A stretch of DNA of 64,000 nucleotides from JAGOFO01 sp964522105 (GCA_964522105.1 CAZFVA010000005.1:1-64000), one strand, 5' to 3'. Shown: positions 38,201-47,329, counted from the stretch's first letter. A program made the numbers and translations. The notes: generated by a model not told the origin, from the sequence alone.

Positions 38201-40878
38201 TGTCTGGCGCCTGTGCCACACTTTCAGGCACCATCATTTTCCAGAACGACCTGAACGGATACACCGGAACGCATGACACATACATGCATCAGGCCTCGCC
38301 TTCCACGACGCGCGGGGACGACATTCTGCTGCGCTGGGATTCCGAAGACCCGGCCGGGATTCAGATATTCAGTCTTCTGCGGTTTGCCGACATGTTCGGT
38401 ACCGGAGCGAATCAGATTCCCGATGGTGCGACGATTACTTCAGCCACCCTTACGTTGTTTGTCGAGGATCTAAGTCTGGATCCGCCGGCATACATCAATG
38501 ACGCGCTTGTTTCGTGGGACGAGGCGACCGCCGCCTGGAACAATTTCGGCGGCGAAGCTGGCGTGCAGGCTGACGAGTATGGTACCCAGGCCGGCTTCGG
38601 TCCGATCGACCCCGGTTCTTTCAATCTGGACGTTACTGCAAGTGTACAGGCCTGGTCGGCCAGTCCTGTTTCAAACTATGGCTGGGTATTCCGTCCGAAT
38701 TCATGGGATGGCATCCGCGCCACGTCCAGCGAAGGCGTGACCCAGGCCAATCGTCCCAAACTGACGGTAACTTTTGAGCGCCCGGTCAACGGGTGCAGCA
38801 TCGATGCAGATTGCAACGACGGTCTGTACTGCAACGGCGTTGAAACGTGCAACACCCTGACGATGCTGTGTGTTTCTGCTGCGGCCGACGTCTGTGATGA
38901 CAGCGTGCCATGTACTACTGATTCCTGTAACGAAACGACCGACAGTTGTGACCACACTGCGACCGACATTCTGTGCGATGACGGCAATCTGTGTACCGAT
39001 GACGTCTGCGGTCTGACGGCCGGTTGTCAGCACAATAACAACGTGGCGCCATGCAGTGATGACAATGCCTGTACGGACGACGACACGTGTTCGCAGGGGG
39101 TCTGCACGGCCGGGCCTGCGCTGGATTGTGATGACAACGTCGCCTGTACGGCTGACAGTTGTGATCCTCTGACAGGTTGCTTAAGCGCTGATACCTGTAT
39201 TGGCGGTCTGGTTTGTAACCTTTCCAACGGCCTTTGCGAAACCGGTCCGACCGAAGTCACCTTCCGCGATGGCGAAGGTGAGTATGACGGGACGGTTGAC
39301 ACCTATCTGCACGCTGGTATGCCCGATGCTAACAATGCCATGTCGGCAACGTTGATGGTTGACGGTCCGGTGCCGGTGGCAGACGAACGCCAGATTCTGC
39401 TGCGCTTTGAAGACGTGTTCGGCAGTGGACCTGGTCAGGTTCCACCTGGTGCCAGAATTGTGTCTGCCACATTGACCATGTTTGTCAGCAACTCCAGTGC
39501 CGACGGCGCTGATCTGTTCAGAATTCTTGTGCCGTGGACCGACGCGATGACCTGGAATCAGGCTGTCGGCGGAATGCAGCAGGACGGACTTGAGTCGATG
39601 GCGGCGTCTGATGCGGGCGGTGCCACAAACTCCAACAGGGTCCCGTATGACATGGAAGTGACGGCCAGCATGATCGCCTGGTCCGGTGGACAGGCGAACC
39701 TGGGCTGGGTATTTGTCATGCCGGTGAGCGGTACAGATTCGTGGCAGTTCGCTTCGTCCGAAGAAGTGGAAATTGAACAGCGGCCGAAGCTGACCGTTTC
39801 GTTTATCCCGTGTGAACCAGGGTATGCCGGTGATGGCATCGACTGTTTCGATGTTGATGAGTGTCAGGAAGCGTCAAGTTCCTGCGATGCGAATTCGACG
39901 TGCACCAACACTGAAGGCGCATACACGTGCGAATGCCTTGACGGCTTCAAGGGCGACGGATACGTCTGTAATGAATGTCCGGGCGGCGCGGCGACCGTGT
40001 GTAATGGTCGTGGAACTTGTACCGGCGATGTTGATGGCGCGTACTGCACCTGCGAGGACGGTTTCAGGGGTGACGCATGTGAACAGTGTCTTTCAGGACT
40101 GTGGGGCGCCAACTGTGATGAAATGTGTGCGGGCGGCATGGCCAACCCGTGCAACGATCATGGCGTCTGCCTTGACGGTGTCGACGGGACTGGCGTATGC
40201 ACGTGCGACGAACGGTTCGCCGGCGATGCGTGCCAGGAATGTGCGGAAGGTTATGATGCGTACCCGGACTGCACGTTGAATCCGGAATGCAGCGACGACA
40301 ATCCGTGCACGACTGACTCGTTTGACGGTGTCTGCGTTTACGACTTCAATGACATGCTGTGTGATGACGGGAACGCCTGCACCACCGATGATCATTGCAG
40401 CGAAGGTACGTGTTCCGACTGGTCTGACGTCTTCTGCGATGACCACAACAAGTGTACTGATGACTCGTGTGATCCGGTCACAGGCTGCGTGTACGCGGCG
40501 ATTGCCGGGTGCTGCATTGCTGACGCCGACTGTGATGACGACGACCCGTGTACTACCGATGTGTGTCACGATCAGATATCCATTTGCTCCAATGTGCAGA
40601 TTTCCGGGTGCGGGAATGCGGATGGCGTAGATGATTTTGATATAATCGCTGATGTGTCAACTGGCGATGAAGGCAGCGACATTCAGGATACGCAGATTTC
40701 TGATTTCATCGCGCCGTCTGACAGTTCTACCGATGATGACGTCGTGGCTGTTCGCCATGGCGGTTGCGACAGTGGCGTGCCGGGGTCGGCCGGCAGTATT
40801 GTCCCGCTGTTCCTTATGTTCGCGCTGATTGGATTGTGGGGCGCACGTAGATTGCGCAGATCGAATCGTGAGGCCTGA
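32258..40878 (+). CDS. 2,821-aa mosaic surface protein: LTD x3, CotH, beta-helix, DNRLRE x2, EGF, sorting tail
   Basis: Continuous after removing the spurious gap at 33346. Signal peptide (AGKALA). Lamin-tail domains lie at about residues 27-155, 297-420 and 555-690 (VINEVHYNPSS, FIELYNNG), separated by Ig-like beta domains (PARGSVIAALPTVSVTF, PGRGSVIIGLSTVSVTF). A CotH kinase-like domain (about 856-1246) contains FRGQSSLFKFPSSYRIDF and MIPWDTDSVLWG. A right-handed beta-helix region (about 1456-1796) follows. Cys-rich CxDxNxCTTDxC repeats alternate with two DNRLRE domains (about 1942-2126 and 2281-2466). Then come EGF-like modules (DVDECQEASSSCDANSTC), more Cys repeats and a C-terminal GGC, hydrophobic segment and RRLRR tail resembling MYXO-CTERM. 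Probably a large adhesin or exported modifying enzyme. Confidence 0.88.
33346..33445. other. Spurious assembly gap (100 N between identical 55-bp ends)
   Basis: 33291-33345 equals 33446-33500. Collapsing 155 bp joins the second LTD domain in frame, giving one 2,821-aa reading frame from 32258 to 40878. Confidence 0.9.
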
Positions 40879-40880
40879 GT

Positions 40881-41648
40881 ATGAAGCTTTTTTCCCTGTC
40901 TGCTGTGGTGCTGGCGGTAGTAGTCGTTGCGTGTTCAAGTCCGGCAGTTCAGCCGGTTGATACGCAACCTGCCGACACGGCTGACGCCATCGATTCAGAT
41001 GTTCCGCATGACACCACTGTGGCGGATACCGGGCGTGACACCGTGGTTAATGATCTTGTGTTGCCCGACGGCGTTGTCGATGTGCCAGGTGATGTCAATG
41101 TTGATGGCGGTTCGGATACGGTGCTGCCAGACGTGGTCGATCCTGTTGACGTGCCGGATGGGACTGATATTGGTGGGACTGATGTGACTGGTGATGTCGG
41201 CGGCGATGTTCAGGACGATGTGTCGGTCCCTGTTCCCGGCCTTGTCGTAAATGAAGTTGTGGCCAAGGCCGTCCTCAGCGGGCCTGACTGGGTTGAACTG
41301 TTAAATATCGGCGATGTCAGGATCGACCTGACCGGCTGGACATTCCGTGACGAGAACGATGACGCCCTTCACACTTTTGAGTTTGTGGTCGGCACAACGA
41401 TTGAACCTGGTGCTTTCCTTTTACTTGAGGGTAGAGGCGGTACGGGGCTTCACGTGTTCAATTTCGGTTTTGGCAATGCAGATCAGGTCCGCATTTTTGA
41501 TGCTGACGGGAATCTTGTGACTTCTGCTTCATGGCTTGATGGCGAAGCTCTTGAAGGCTTCAGTTGGGGCCGTTATCCCGATGGTTCCGGTGACTTTGCC
41601 ACCCTGCCCACCCCTACCAAAGGTACGCCGAACGTTTCCCCGCTTTGA
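40881..41648 (+). CDS. Small LTD-domain lipoprotein
   Basis: A 255-aa predicted lipoprotein (VVVVAC, Cys18) with a long Asp/Val-rich linker (about residues 20-115) and a single lamin-tail domain at about 115-250 (LVVNEVVAKAVLSGPDWVEL, IDLTGWTFRDENDDALHTFE). LTD domains in bacterial secreted proteins are beta-sandwiches thought to bind DNA, carbohydrate or other surface components; the ligand here is unknown. The ATG lies 2 nt after the stop of the 2,821-aa gene, so the two are surely co-transcribed and probably coupled. It may be an accessory anchor for its large neighbour, with which it shares its only domain. Confidence 0.85.
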   Translation: MKLFSLSAVVLAVVVVACSSPAVQPVDTQPADTADAIDSDVPHDTTVADTGRDTVVNDLVLPDGVVDVPGDVNVDGGSDTVLPDVVDPVDVPDGTDIGGTDVTGDVGGDVQDDVSVPVPGLVVNEVVAKAVLSGPDWVELLNIGDVRIDLTGWTFRDENDDALHTFEFVVGTTIEPGAFLLLEGRGGTGLHVFNFGFGNADQVRIFDADGNLVTSASWLDGEALEGFSWGRYPDGSGDFATLPTPTKGTPNVSPL

Positions 41649-41748
41649 TTTTATGATTCCTTAAATAGTCTATTTACTTGTCTTTGATTCCGCGATTATT
41701 ATGCCGTAACAGTAAACGTAATCCCCGGTGTTTTGACTGGAGGCTCAC

Positions 41749-42498
41749 ATGTCTTTCAAGGTTTTGACTGGCTTCGTTCTGGCAATCGTTGTCGTTTGTT
41801 TTTCCGTATTTGGATATTCGCAGGAACAGCCCGATCAGGGCAATTCAGATTACAGCAGCCCTCCTGTCGATCGCTACACTCAGGAGCAGGCTGCGCCGAC
41901 TGAAAGCCTGCGCGATTACGAACTGGAAAAGGCTAAGCTTGAGCTCGAGAGAGCCCGGGCTGATGCCGACAGGGCCAAGTCAGAGGCTGAAGCTGCCAGA
42001 AATTACAATCTTAGTCTGCACAAGAATGACAGAAGGAATATCCAGAAAAACAACAACTTCACGTTTAACCCGCTCGGTTTGATAGTCGGCGGAATCAAGA
42101 TTGGTTACGACCGCGGGCTGGCGGATTTGATTACGATTGGTGCCAAAGTAGTTTATGTGGCCCCTCTGCTGATGCCCTTTCATGCTGTTGGTGGTGAGTT
42201 TTCGCTGCTCTTCTGGCCGCGCCATCCTAACAACGGGTATTTCATCGGGGCGTTTGTTCAGATTTCAAAGACATTTCCGCTTACTGCCGATGATTATCTC
42301 GGGGTTCTTGCTGTTACACCTGGCGCTGAAATGGGCTGGCGCTGGATATGGAACAGCGGTTTTAACATCGGTCTGGGCGGCGGTTTCGGCTGGGCGTTTG
42401 CGGTCCTGCAGGATGCCTGCCCCAGCGGGGCCAGTTGCTCGACGATCGGCGCCGGACCCTATTATATGGTTCAGTTCGACCTCGGTTATGCCTTCTAG
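41749..42498 (+). CDS. Predicted outer membrane beta-barrel protein with coiled coil
   Basis: A 249-aa exported protein: signal peptide to about residue 24, a polar stretch, then a predicted coiled coil (ELEKAKLELERARADADRAK, about residues 55-85). The C-terminal 150 residues alternate aromatic and glycine residues in amphipathic strands (LIVGGIKIGYDRGLADLITI, NIGLGGGFGWAF) and end in YAF. A terminal aromatic residue is typical of BAM-assembled outer membrane proteins. The barrel would be small, roughly eight strands. An N-terminal periplasmic coiled coil could contact peptidoglycan or trimerise. A ribosome-binding site TGGAGG precedes the ATG. Family not recognised. Confidence 0.75.
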   Translation: MSFKVLTGFVLAIVVVCFSVFGYSQEQPDQGNSDYSSPPVDRYTQEQAAPTESLRDYELEKAKLELERARADADRAKSEAEAARNYNLSLHKNDRRNIQKNNNFTFNPLGLIVGGIKIGYDRGLADLITIGAKVVYVAPLLMPFHAVGGEFSLLFWPRHPNNGYFIGAFVQISKTFPLTADDYLGVLAVTPGAEMGWRWIWNSGFNIGLGGGFGWAFAVLQDACPSGASCSTIGAGPYYMVQFDLGYAF

Positions 42499-42573
42499 TT
42501 GACACAACGTGGGATAAATCAGACTATCAGCGTACCGGGTTCAACCAGTCTATGGGGAAAAGGCAGAGGTGTA

Positions 42574-43740
42574 ATGATGGTTAAAATGAATAAGCGTCAG
42601 ATGTTTGTCGTCGGTACCTCGTTCGTGGTGCTGTCACTTGGCCTTCTGTTTGCCGGTTGCGGGGCGGACGATGGCGTCGTCGATTCGAAGGGGCCTTTCG
42701 GCGGCATCACAGAAACGACGAAATATACCTTTAATTCGCTTAGTTATGACGGAATTCCAACCAATCTGGTATCCGGGCGGGTTGATACTGTCACGGTCAG
42801 TGGCAGGGAATTTCCTGTGTATCAGGTAAAAAATACGGCTGCTGGTTCGGATGAAGGTGTGATGGTCTTTGCCGACTGGCAGCCGACCAAGGTCGTTTTT
42901 GCCGGTGGTCAGGTTTACTGGAAAGATAATGGCGTTACGTTGCCGGGCGAGCCGTTCATATCGGGGACTACCGATGCGCCGGTCACGATTGACATTGATC
43001 CACCCATAGGTCAGGTCAATACAGTTCCGGTCAAAGGCAGTGCCTATGTCGGCGATCCGACTAATCCGGCCAACTTGAATCAGGTTGACGTCGTTGCGAC
43101 TTACACGCTTGATGAAGTTGATGTGACAGTTAACACCGCCATGGGCGCAGTCAGTGGTTGCAAGAAGTTCTCGGGCTATACCGAGTACATGGGTCAGGTC
43201 GTAAACGGTGTGGCGTACTACCATCCCGACCACGGTCTTGTGAAGGGAACTATTGACTGGCCGCCCCCGAACGGCAGCTCGATTGACATGTCCGGGGTCT
43301 TTGACACAGGCGAAAATGGCGATGGATTTAACGCGATTCGTATGATGACTGTCATCGATTCGGCCAATCCTGCTTTCAGTCTTGATACTTATGACGTGAA
43401 CGGTGATTTTGACGCTGACGAACATACCCACGCGAAGATGCTTCTGGAAATGCGGTGGGCCGACGCGACTATGGCGATGGACCCTTCATCGCAGCCGGCA
43501 GTCAACGTCGAATTCGGCACTACCTGGGGATACTATCCCCACATGTTGTTGCCGTCCCCTGTCAGTTTTTTCCATCCTGAAGAAAACGGCAAAGGCTACA
43601 CGTTCTGGTGGGCCTACGTCAGCCAGGCAGATAAGTACTCAAGCGAACATGGCATCACTTACCACATCAAGGGAAATCTGGCAGACGGCTCAGTGGCGCC
43701 GGTTCAGATAACTGCAAGAATTATTTACAAAAAGATTTGA
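42574..43740 (+). CDS. Predicted lipoprotein, function unknown
   Basis: A 388-aa protein with lipobox LLFAGC (Cys29). The mature part is beta-rich without a domain I recognise. Segments such as YVGDPTNPANLNQVDVVATY and a repeated DVNGDFDADEHTHAKM-like acidic loop give it the look of an extracellular carbohydrate- or metal-associated protein. That is impression, not evidence. I start at the ATG at 42574 (or 42577) since GAGGT lies a few bases upstream. A longer in-frame reading from 42499 begins inside the spacer and gives no signal peptide. It is the last plus-strand gene before the Cpx-like module and converges with the Spy-like gene over 41 nt. Confidence 0.8.
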   Translation: MMVKMNKRQMFVVGTSFVVLSLGLLFAGCGADDGVVDSKGPFGGITETTKYTFNSLSYDGIPTNLVSGRVDTVTVSGREFPVYQVKNTAAGSDEGVMVFADWQPTKVVFAGGQVYWKDNGVTLPGEPFISGTTDAPVTIDIDPPIGQVNTVPVKGSAYVGDPTNPANLNQVDVVATYTLDEVDVTVNTAMGAVSGCKKFSGYTEYMGQVVNGVAYYHPDHGLVKGTIDWPPPNGSSIDMSGVFDTGENGDGFNAIRMMTVIDSANPAFSLDTYDVNGDFDADEHTHAKMLLEMRWADATMAMDPSSQPAVNVEFGTTWGYYPHMLLPSPVSFFHPEENGKGYTFWWAYVSQADKYSSEHGITYHIKGNLADGSVAPVQITARIIYKKI

Positions 43741-43781
43741 TAGCGCTGCGTGGAATCAGTCCGTGAAACGGTAGCGGCCAT

Positions 43782-44710
43782 TCACTCGTCATCGTCGTCG
43801 TCATCATCCATCATCGGGCAGCCACCGGCTTCGCCGCACTTGCAGCCACCGGCAGCTTTGTCGCACTTGCAGTCGCCACCAGCTTTGTCACATTTGNNNN
43901 NNNNNNNNNNNNNNNNNNNNNNNNNNNNNNNNNNNNNNNNNNNNNNNNNNNNNNNNNNNNNNNNNNNNNNNNNNNNNNNNNNNNNNNNNNNNNNNNGCAG
44001 CCACCGGCAGCTTTGTCGCACTTGCAGTCGCCACCAGCTTTGTCACATTTGCAGTCCGCGCCGCACTTGCAATCGCCGCCTTTCGCGCACTTACAGTCGC
44101 CACCAGCTTTGTCGCATTTGCAGTCCGCGCCGCACTTACAGTCGCCGCCCTTGCCGCACTTACAGTCGCCGCCCATGCCGGGCTTCATTTCAAACAGCTT
44201 CGTCTTCTGCGCTGCAGTCAGCACATTCATCGTCTCTGCTTTCATCTGAACGTGCATCAGGAATATGGCGTTCTTTTTCACGGAGATCTTTTCCGCGATG
44301 GCCTTAACCTTGGCTGCATCAACCGGGGTCGCCTTGAAGGCTTCCTTCATTGTGCCCTTCAGGTCTTTCATTTCCTTACGGACGGCCTCGCCAGTTTTCA
44401 TCACGTTTTCGTGTATGGCTTCAATCTTTTTGATCTGAACATCGGTCAAAGCAAGCTGTTTAGCGACTTCCGGGCTTTTCCAGAAAGCGTGGCCCATCTT
44501 TCCGCCTTTGCCATGGTTTTCACTATGTTTCCCGCCATGCCCGCCGCCCATGCATCCGCCGCCGCACCCGCCGCCTTCTACTCCGCCACCAAAAACGGCA
44601 GGACCGGAATCCTGACCGCCGTGTCCGCCACAATGCTGCGCCATGGCCGGGGTTGAACCAATCATCAGAAGAGCGAACATCGCACCGGCAATCGTAAGAA
44701 TCTTTTTCAT
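43782..44710 (-). CDS. Spy/CpxP-like periplasmic protein with CKC-repeat metal-binding tail
   Basis: After collapsing the spurious gap the product is about 257 aa. Signal peptide MKKILTIAGAMFALLMIGST ends in AMA. A Gly/His/Cys-rich segment follows (HCGG, CGGGC, GGHGG), then a helical core of about 110 residues in the Spy/CpxP style: LALTDVQIKKIEAIHENV, and MNVLTAAQKTKLFEM, a variant of the family's LTxxQ motif. The C-terminus has eight visible CKC motifs (DCKCGADCKCDK type) and ends in GGCPMM plus a run of Asp. The repeats strongly suggest binding of a soft metal such as copper, zinc or cadmium. GGAGG lies 5 nt before the ATG at 44710. Divergent from a CpxR-like regulator. The exact repeat number is uncertain because of the gap. 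Confidence 0.88.
43897..43996. other. Probably spurious gap within CKC repeats (100 N)
   Basis: 43842-43896 equals 43997-44051 (55 bp). Collapse restores the frame through to the acidic C-terminus. Because this region is itself repetitive, the identity could also reflect extra real repeats, so the number of CKC units may be underestimated. Confidence 0.75.
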
Positions 44711-44748
44711 GATGTCCTCCTGTGAACGGAAATCGTTCAACATCCAAT

Positions 44749-44776
44749 CTTATAATGCAGCTTCATTGTTAAGGAA
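44749..44776 (-). promoter_or_regulatory. Candidate promoter of the Spy-like gene
   Basis: On the minus strand TTCCTT (44776-44771) and TATAAG (44754-44749) are 16 bp apart. The -35 is poor, as expected of an activator-dependent promoter, and the CpxR-like box would centre about 55 bp upstream of the inferred start near 44742. Confidence 0.4.
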
Positions 44777-44789
44777 TTATTTTCTTGTG

Positions 44790-44815
44790 GTAAGTCTTTG
44801 TAAATCTTTTGTAAT
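44790..44815. promoter_or_regulatory. CpxR-like binding site (GTAAG-N5-GTAAA-N6-GTAAT)
   Basis: GTAAG (44790-44794), GTAAA (44800-44804) and GTAAT (44811-44815) are spaced one helical turn apart. E. coli CpxR recognises GTAAA-N5-GTAAA, so the first two half-sites match with one mismatch and a third half-site follows. The site lies midway between two divergent candidate promoters, centred near -55 of each. Confidence 0.6.
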
Positions 44816-44820
44816 CAGGG

Positions 44821-44848
44821 TTGATGGATTGAATGAAGGCGTTATTGT
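44821..44848 (+). promoter_or_regulatory. Candidate promoter of the CpxR-like gene
   Basis: TTGATG (44821-44826) and TATTGT (44843-44848) are 16 bp apart. Transcription would begin near 44855, downstream of the ATG at 44833 and just ahead of the GGAGG at 44864, supporting the TTG start at 44878. Confidence 0.4.
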
Positions 44849-44877
44849 TAAGATGTAGTTGCCGGAGGTATTCAGCC

Positions 44878-45648
44878 TTGACTAACACCAACACGAAAAT
44901 TGATTCCCGAAAGGATGCGGCTGACGGTGGTGCCGCAAGAATCATTATTATTGATGACGACCAGAAGCTGTGCGGTCTGGTAAGGGATTACCTCGGGCCT
45001 CACGGATATGACGTGGCGATGGCGTTTACCGGTCCAGCCGGACTCGAGATGTTGCGGACCGGTGATTTTCAGGCTGTGATTCTGGACGTCATGCTTCCCG
45101 GGATGGACGGATTCGAGGTCTTGAAACATCTGCGGCGGGATTTCAGCATTCCGGTTCTGATGTTGACGTCCCGGGGTGATGAAACTGACAGGATTGTCGG
45201 CCTGGAGATGGGTGCCGATGACTATCTGCCGAAGACTTTTTCAACCCGCGAACTGCTGGCCAGGCTTCGTGCCGTCATGAGACGCAGTCTGACAGCGGGA
45301 CTGGCGGGCGCCGGTGAAGCACCCGGCTCGTCCCAGACCATTTCAGTCGGGCCCCTGAAGATTGACTATCTTTCAAGGTCGCTGAAGATTGATGGTGTCC
45401 CGGTTGACCTGACGCCGGTGGAGTTCGAGCTGCTGTACCATCTCTGCAGCTCGATTGGGCGGGTCCTTTCCCGGGATCAGCTTCTGGATAAGGTTGCCGG
45501 AAGGGACTATGAAGTGTTTGACCGCTCAATTGACGTGCATATTTCATCGCTGCGAAGGAAGATGGAAGACGATCCGAAGGCCCCGCGTTTTATAAAGACG
45601 GTGCGTTCGGTCGGGTATATGTTCATGGAGCCGACCCGGGATTTCTAA
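44878..45648 (+). CDS. CpxR-like OmpR-family response regulator
   Basis: A 256-aa two-component regulator. The receiver domain has the acidic pocket IIIIDDDQKL, phospho-acceptor Asp70 in VILDVMLPGMDGFEVL, and the conserved LTSRGDETDRIVGLEMGADDY-type helix (split across two short motifs), closely resembling E. coli CpxR. The C-terminal winged helix ends in DVHISSLRRKMEDDP and VRSVGYMF, typical of OmpR/PhoB. The TTG start at 44878 has GGAGG 9 nt upstream. The ATG at 44833 would add 15 residues with no ribosome-binding site and lies upstream of the inferred promoter start. It is followed after 48 nt by its probable kinase and is divergent from the Spy-like gene, with a CpxR-type box between them, so it probably controls both directions. 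Confidence 0.93.
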   Translation: MTNTNTKIDSRKDAADGGAARIIIIDDDQKLCGLVRDYLGPHGYDVAMAFTGPAGLEMLRTGDFQAVILDVMLPGMDGFEVLKHLRRDFSIPVLMLTSRGDETDRIVGLEMGADDYLPKTFSTRELLARLRAVMRRSLTAGLAGAGEAPGSSQTISVGPLKIDYLSRSLKIDGVPVDLTPVEFELLYHLCSSIGRVLSRDQLLDKVAGRDYEVFDRSIDVHISSLRRKMEDDPKAPRFIKTVRSVGYMFMEPTRDF

Positions 45649-45696
45649 ACGGATCCTGATTGTTGCGCTGATCGTGATTTCTGCACCGGGGGCGTT

Positions 45697-47271
45697 ATGA
45701 AGATTCGTCAGACGCTGTTTGTGAAAATCCTGCTCTGGTTCTTTTTGAACCTCGCGGTGGTGGGCGGCCTTATCTATTTTTCATTTGACCTTGATTTCAG
45801 GGTCGGCCCTGAGTCCGCAATTTTTGGAAAGAATCAGAATCGAATGCCGATCGTCGGCTTTAACGTCATGCGCGATATCACTCAGGCTGAAAAGTCGGAC
45901 TGGGACCGGATTCTGGAAGGATATTCAGAAGTTTACAAGGTCGATTTCAGCCTGTTTACACCGGCTGGCGTGTTTATCGCCGGGCATGGATTGAAGCTGC
46001 CGGGCAAAGTGCTGGCGGAAATTCAGAAGTGGCCACGCGGTCCGGCAGGCGGACCTTTCCCCGCCCCGCCTCCCGGTGATGCCCCGGATGATGCACCGGG
46101 TGATGTGTTCGGTGCTGCCACGTGCGGTGGCGACGTTTCGCATGGTGGCGGATGTGGCAACCCGTCCTGTCGCGCAGGCGGAATGTGCGGGATGCACAGG
46201 GGTTTCAAACCGCCTCATTTCAAGCTGAAGACGTCTGACCCATCCCAGTACTGGTCCGGAATTCGTCTGCCAATATCTCGAAATGATGGCGGAAAGTCGT
46301 TTGACGTAGTTCTGATCGGTCGGTCTGACTCGATCACCGGCAACGGATTGTTCATGGACCCGACCCCCTGGATCATAATGGCGCTGATACTGATAGTCCT
46401 TTCGACCATCTTGTGGATTCCGCTGATCCGTCACATTTCCAAGCCCTTACGACAGATGACAGATGCGACGGAAAGGATTGCCCTGGGCAATTTTGATTCC
46501 ACTTTGAAGTTTCGGCGTAACGATGAGATCGGGCGTCTGGCGACGGCAATCAACGAAATGTCGATGCGCCTTTCCCGCATGATTTTCGGGCAGAAACGTT
46601 TCCTTGGGGACGCCGCCCACGAGCTGGCATCGCCGCTTGCAAGGATGCAACTTGGCATCTCGATTCTTGAAGAACAGATGTCCGACGGGAATCGTGACCG
46701 CGTACTGGCGTTGAAAGAAGATATTCAGCAGATGTCTGAACTTGTGGAAAGTCTTTTGTCATTCTCGCGCTCAGACCCGGCTAGCGGGCGTGTAAAACTT
46801 GGTGAAATCAATCTGTTCCAGACTATTGCGCGTGTCGTTGACCGCGAGATTCCAGATGAAAACATTGAAGTGAATATATCTGTTCCCGAAGATCTTGACG
46901 TGAATGCTGACGGTGAACTGCTGACCAGGGCCGTGGCCAATCTGGTCAGAAATGCGTTGCGCTATGCTGGTACCTCCGGCCCGATTTCCGTGTCGGCCAG
47001 GCGCGATGGTGTCGATGCTGTTATTGAAGTCAGTGACAGCGGTCCCGGTGTCCCTGAAGAGATGCTCCAGCAGATATTTGAACCGTTCTACCGGATTGAA
47101 TCTTCACGCGGCAGGGAATCTGGCGGCGTCGGGCTTGGCCTTGCCATCGTCAAGACCGCCGTCAACGCCTGCCACGGGGTTGTGCGCGCTGATAACCGCC
47201 CTTCCGGGGGGCTCATCGTGACAATTCGATTGCCGCTTGCCACAGGATCCCCGCCACTTGGGCCTGCATAG
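45697..47271 (+). CDS. CpxA-like sensor histidine kinase with Cys/His-rich periplasmic loop
   Basis: A 524-aa inner membrane kinase. TM1 is at about residues 10-29 and TM2 at about 222-247, enclosing a periplasmic sensor of roughly 190 residues. Within it, residues of about 139-168 form a Cys/His cluster (ATCGGDVSHGGGCGNPSC, then GGMCGMHRG), absent from ordinary CpxA and suited to metal binding. A HAMP domain follows (PLRQMTDATERIALGNF). The HisKA motif FLGDAAHELASPLARMQLG has His308 as phospho-acceptor and resembles CpxA. Then comes a HATPase with N-box NLVRNALRYA and G-boxes SDSGPGVP and GVGLGLAIVKTA. It should phosphorylate the upstream regulator. Encoded 48 nt after it, with a TolC-like gene next. 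Confidence 0.93.
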   Translation: MKIRQTLFVKILLWFFLNLAVVGGLIYFSFDLDFRVGPESAIFGKNQNRMPIVGFNVMRDITQAEKSDWDRILEGYSEVYKVDFSLFTPAGVFIAGHGLKLPGKVLAEIQKWPRGPAGGPFPAPPPGDAPDDAPGDVFGAATCGGDVSHGGGCGNPSCRAGGMCGMHRGFKPPHFKLKTSDPSQYWSGIRLPISRNDGGKSFDVVLIGRSDSITGNGLFMDPTPWIIMALILIVLSTILWIPLIRHISKPLRQMTDATERIALGNFDSTLKFRRNDEIGRLATAINEMSMRLSRMIFGQKRFLGDAAHELASPLARMQLGISILEEQMSDGNRDRVLALKEDIQQMSELVESLLSFSRSDPASGRVKLGEINLFQTIARVVDREIPDENIEVNISVPEDLDVNADGELLTRAVANLVRNALRYAGTSGPISVSARRDGVDAVIEVSDSGPGVPEEMLQQIFEPFYRIESSRGRESGGVGLGLAIVKTAVNACHGVVRADNRPSGGLIVTIRLPLATGSPPLGPA

Positions 47272-47329
47272 TTGCTAAGTTTGCGTCACAAAGCCTATCG
47301 TGTGAAAAGGTTCGTGGACAAATGATCAG

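Noticed and set aside
44833..44877. ATG start for the CpxR-like gene
   Set aside because: No ribosome-binding site, and it lies upstream of the inferred transcription start; TTG at 44878 has GGAGG at a good distance.
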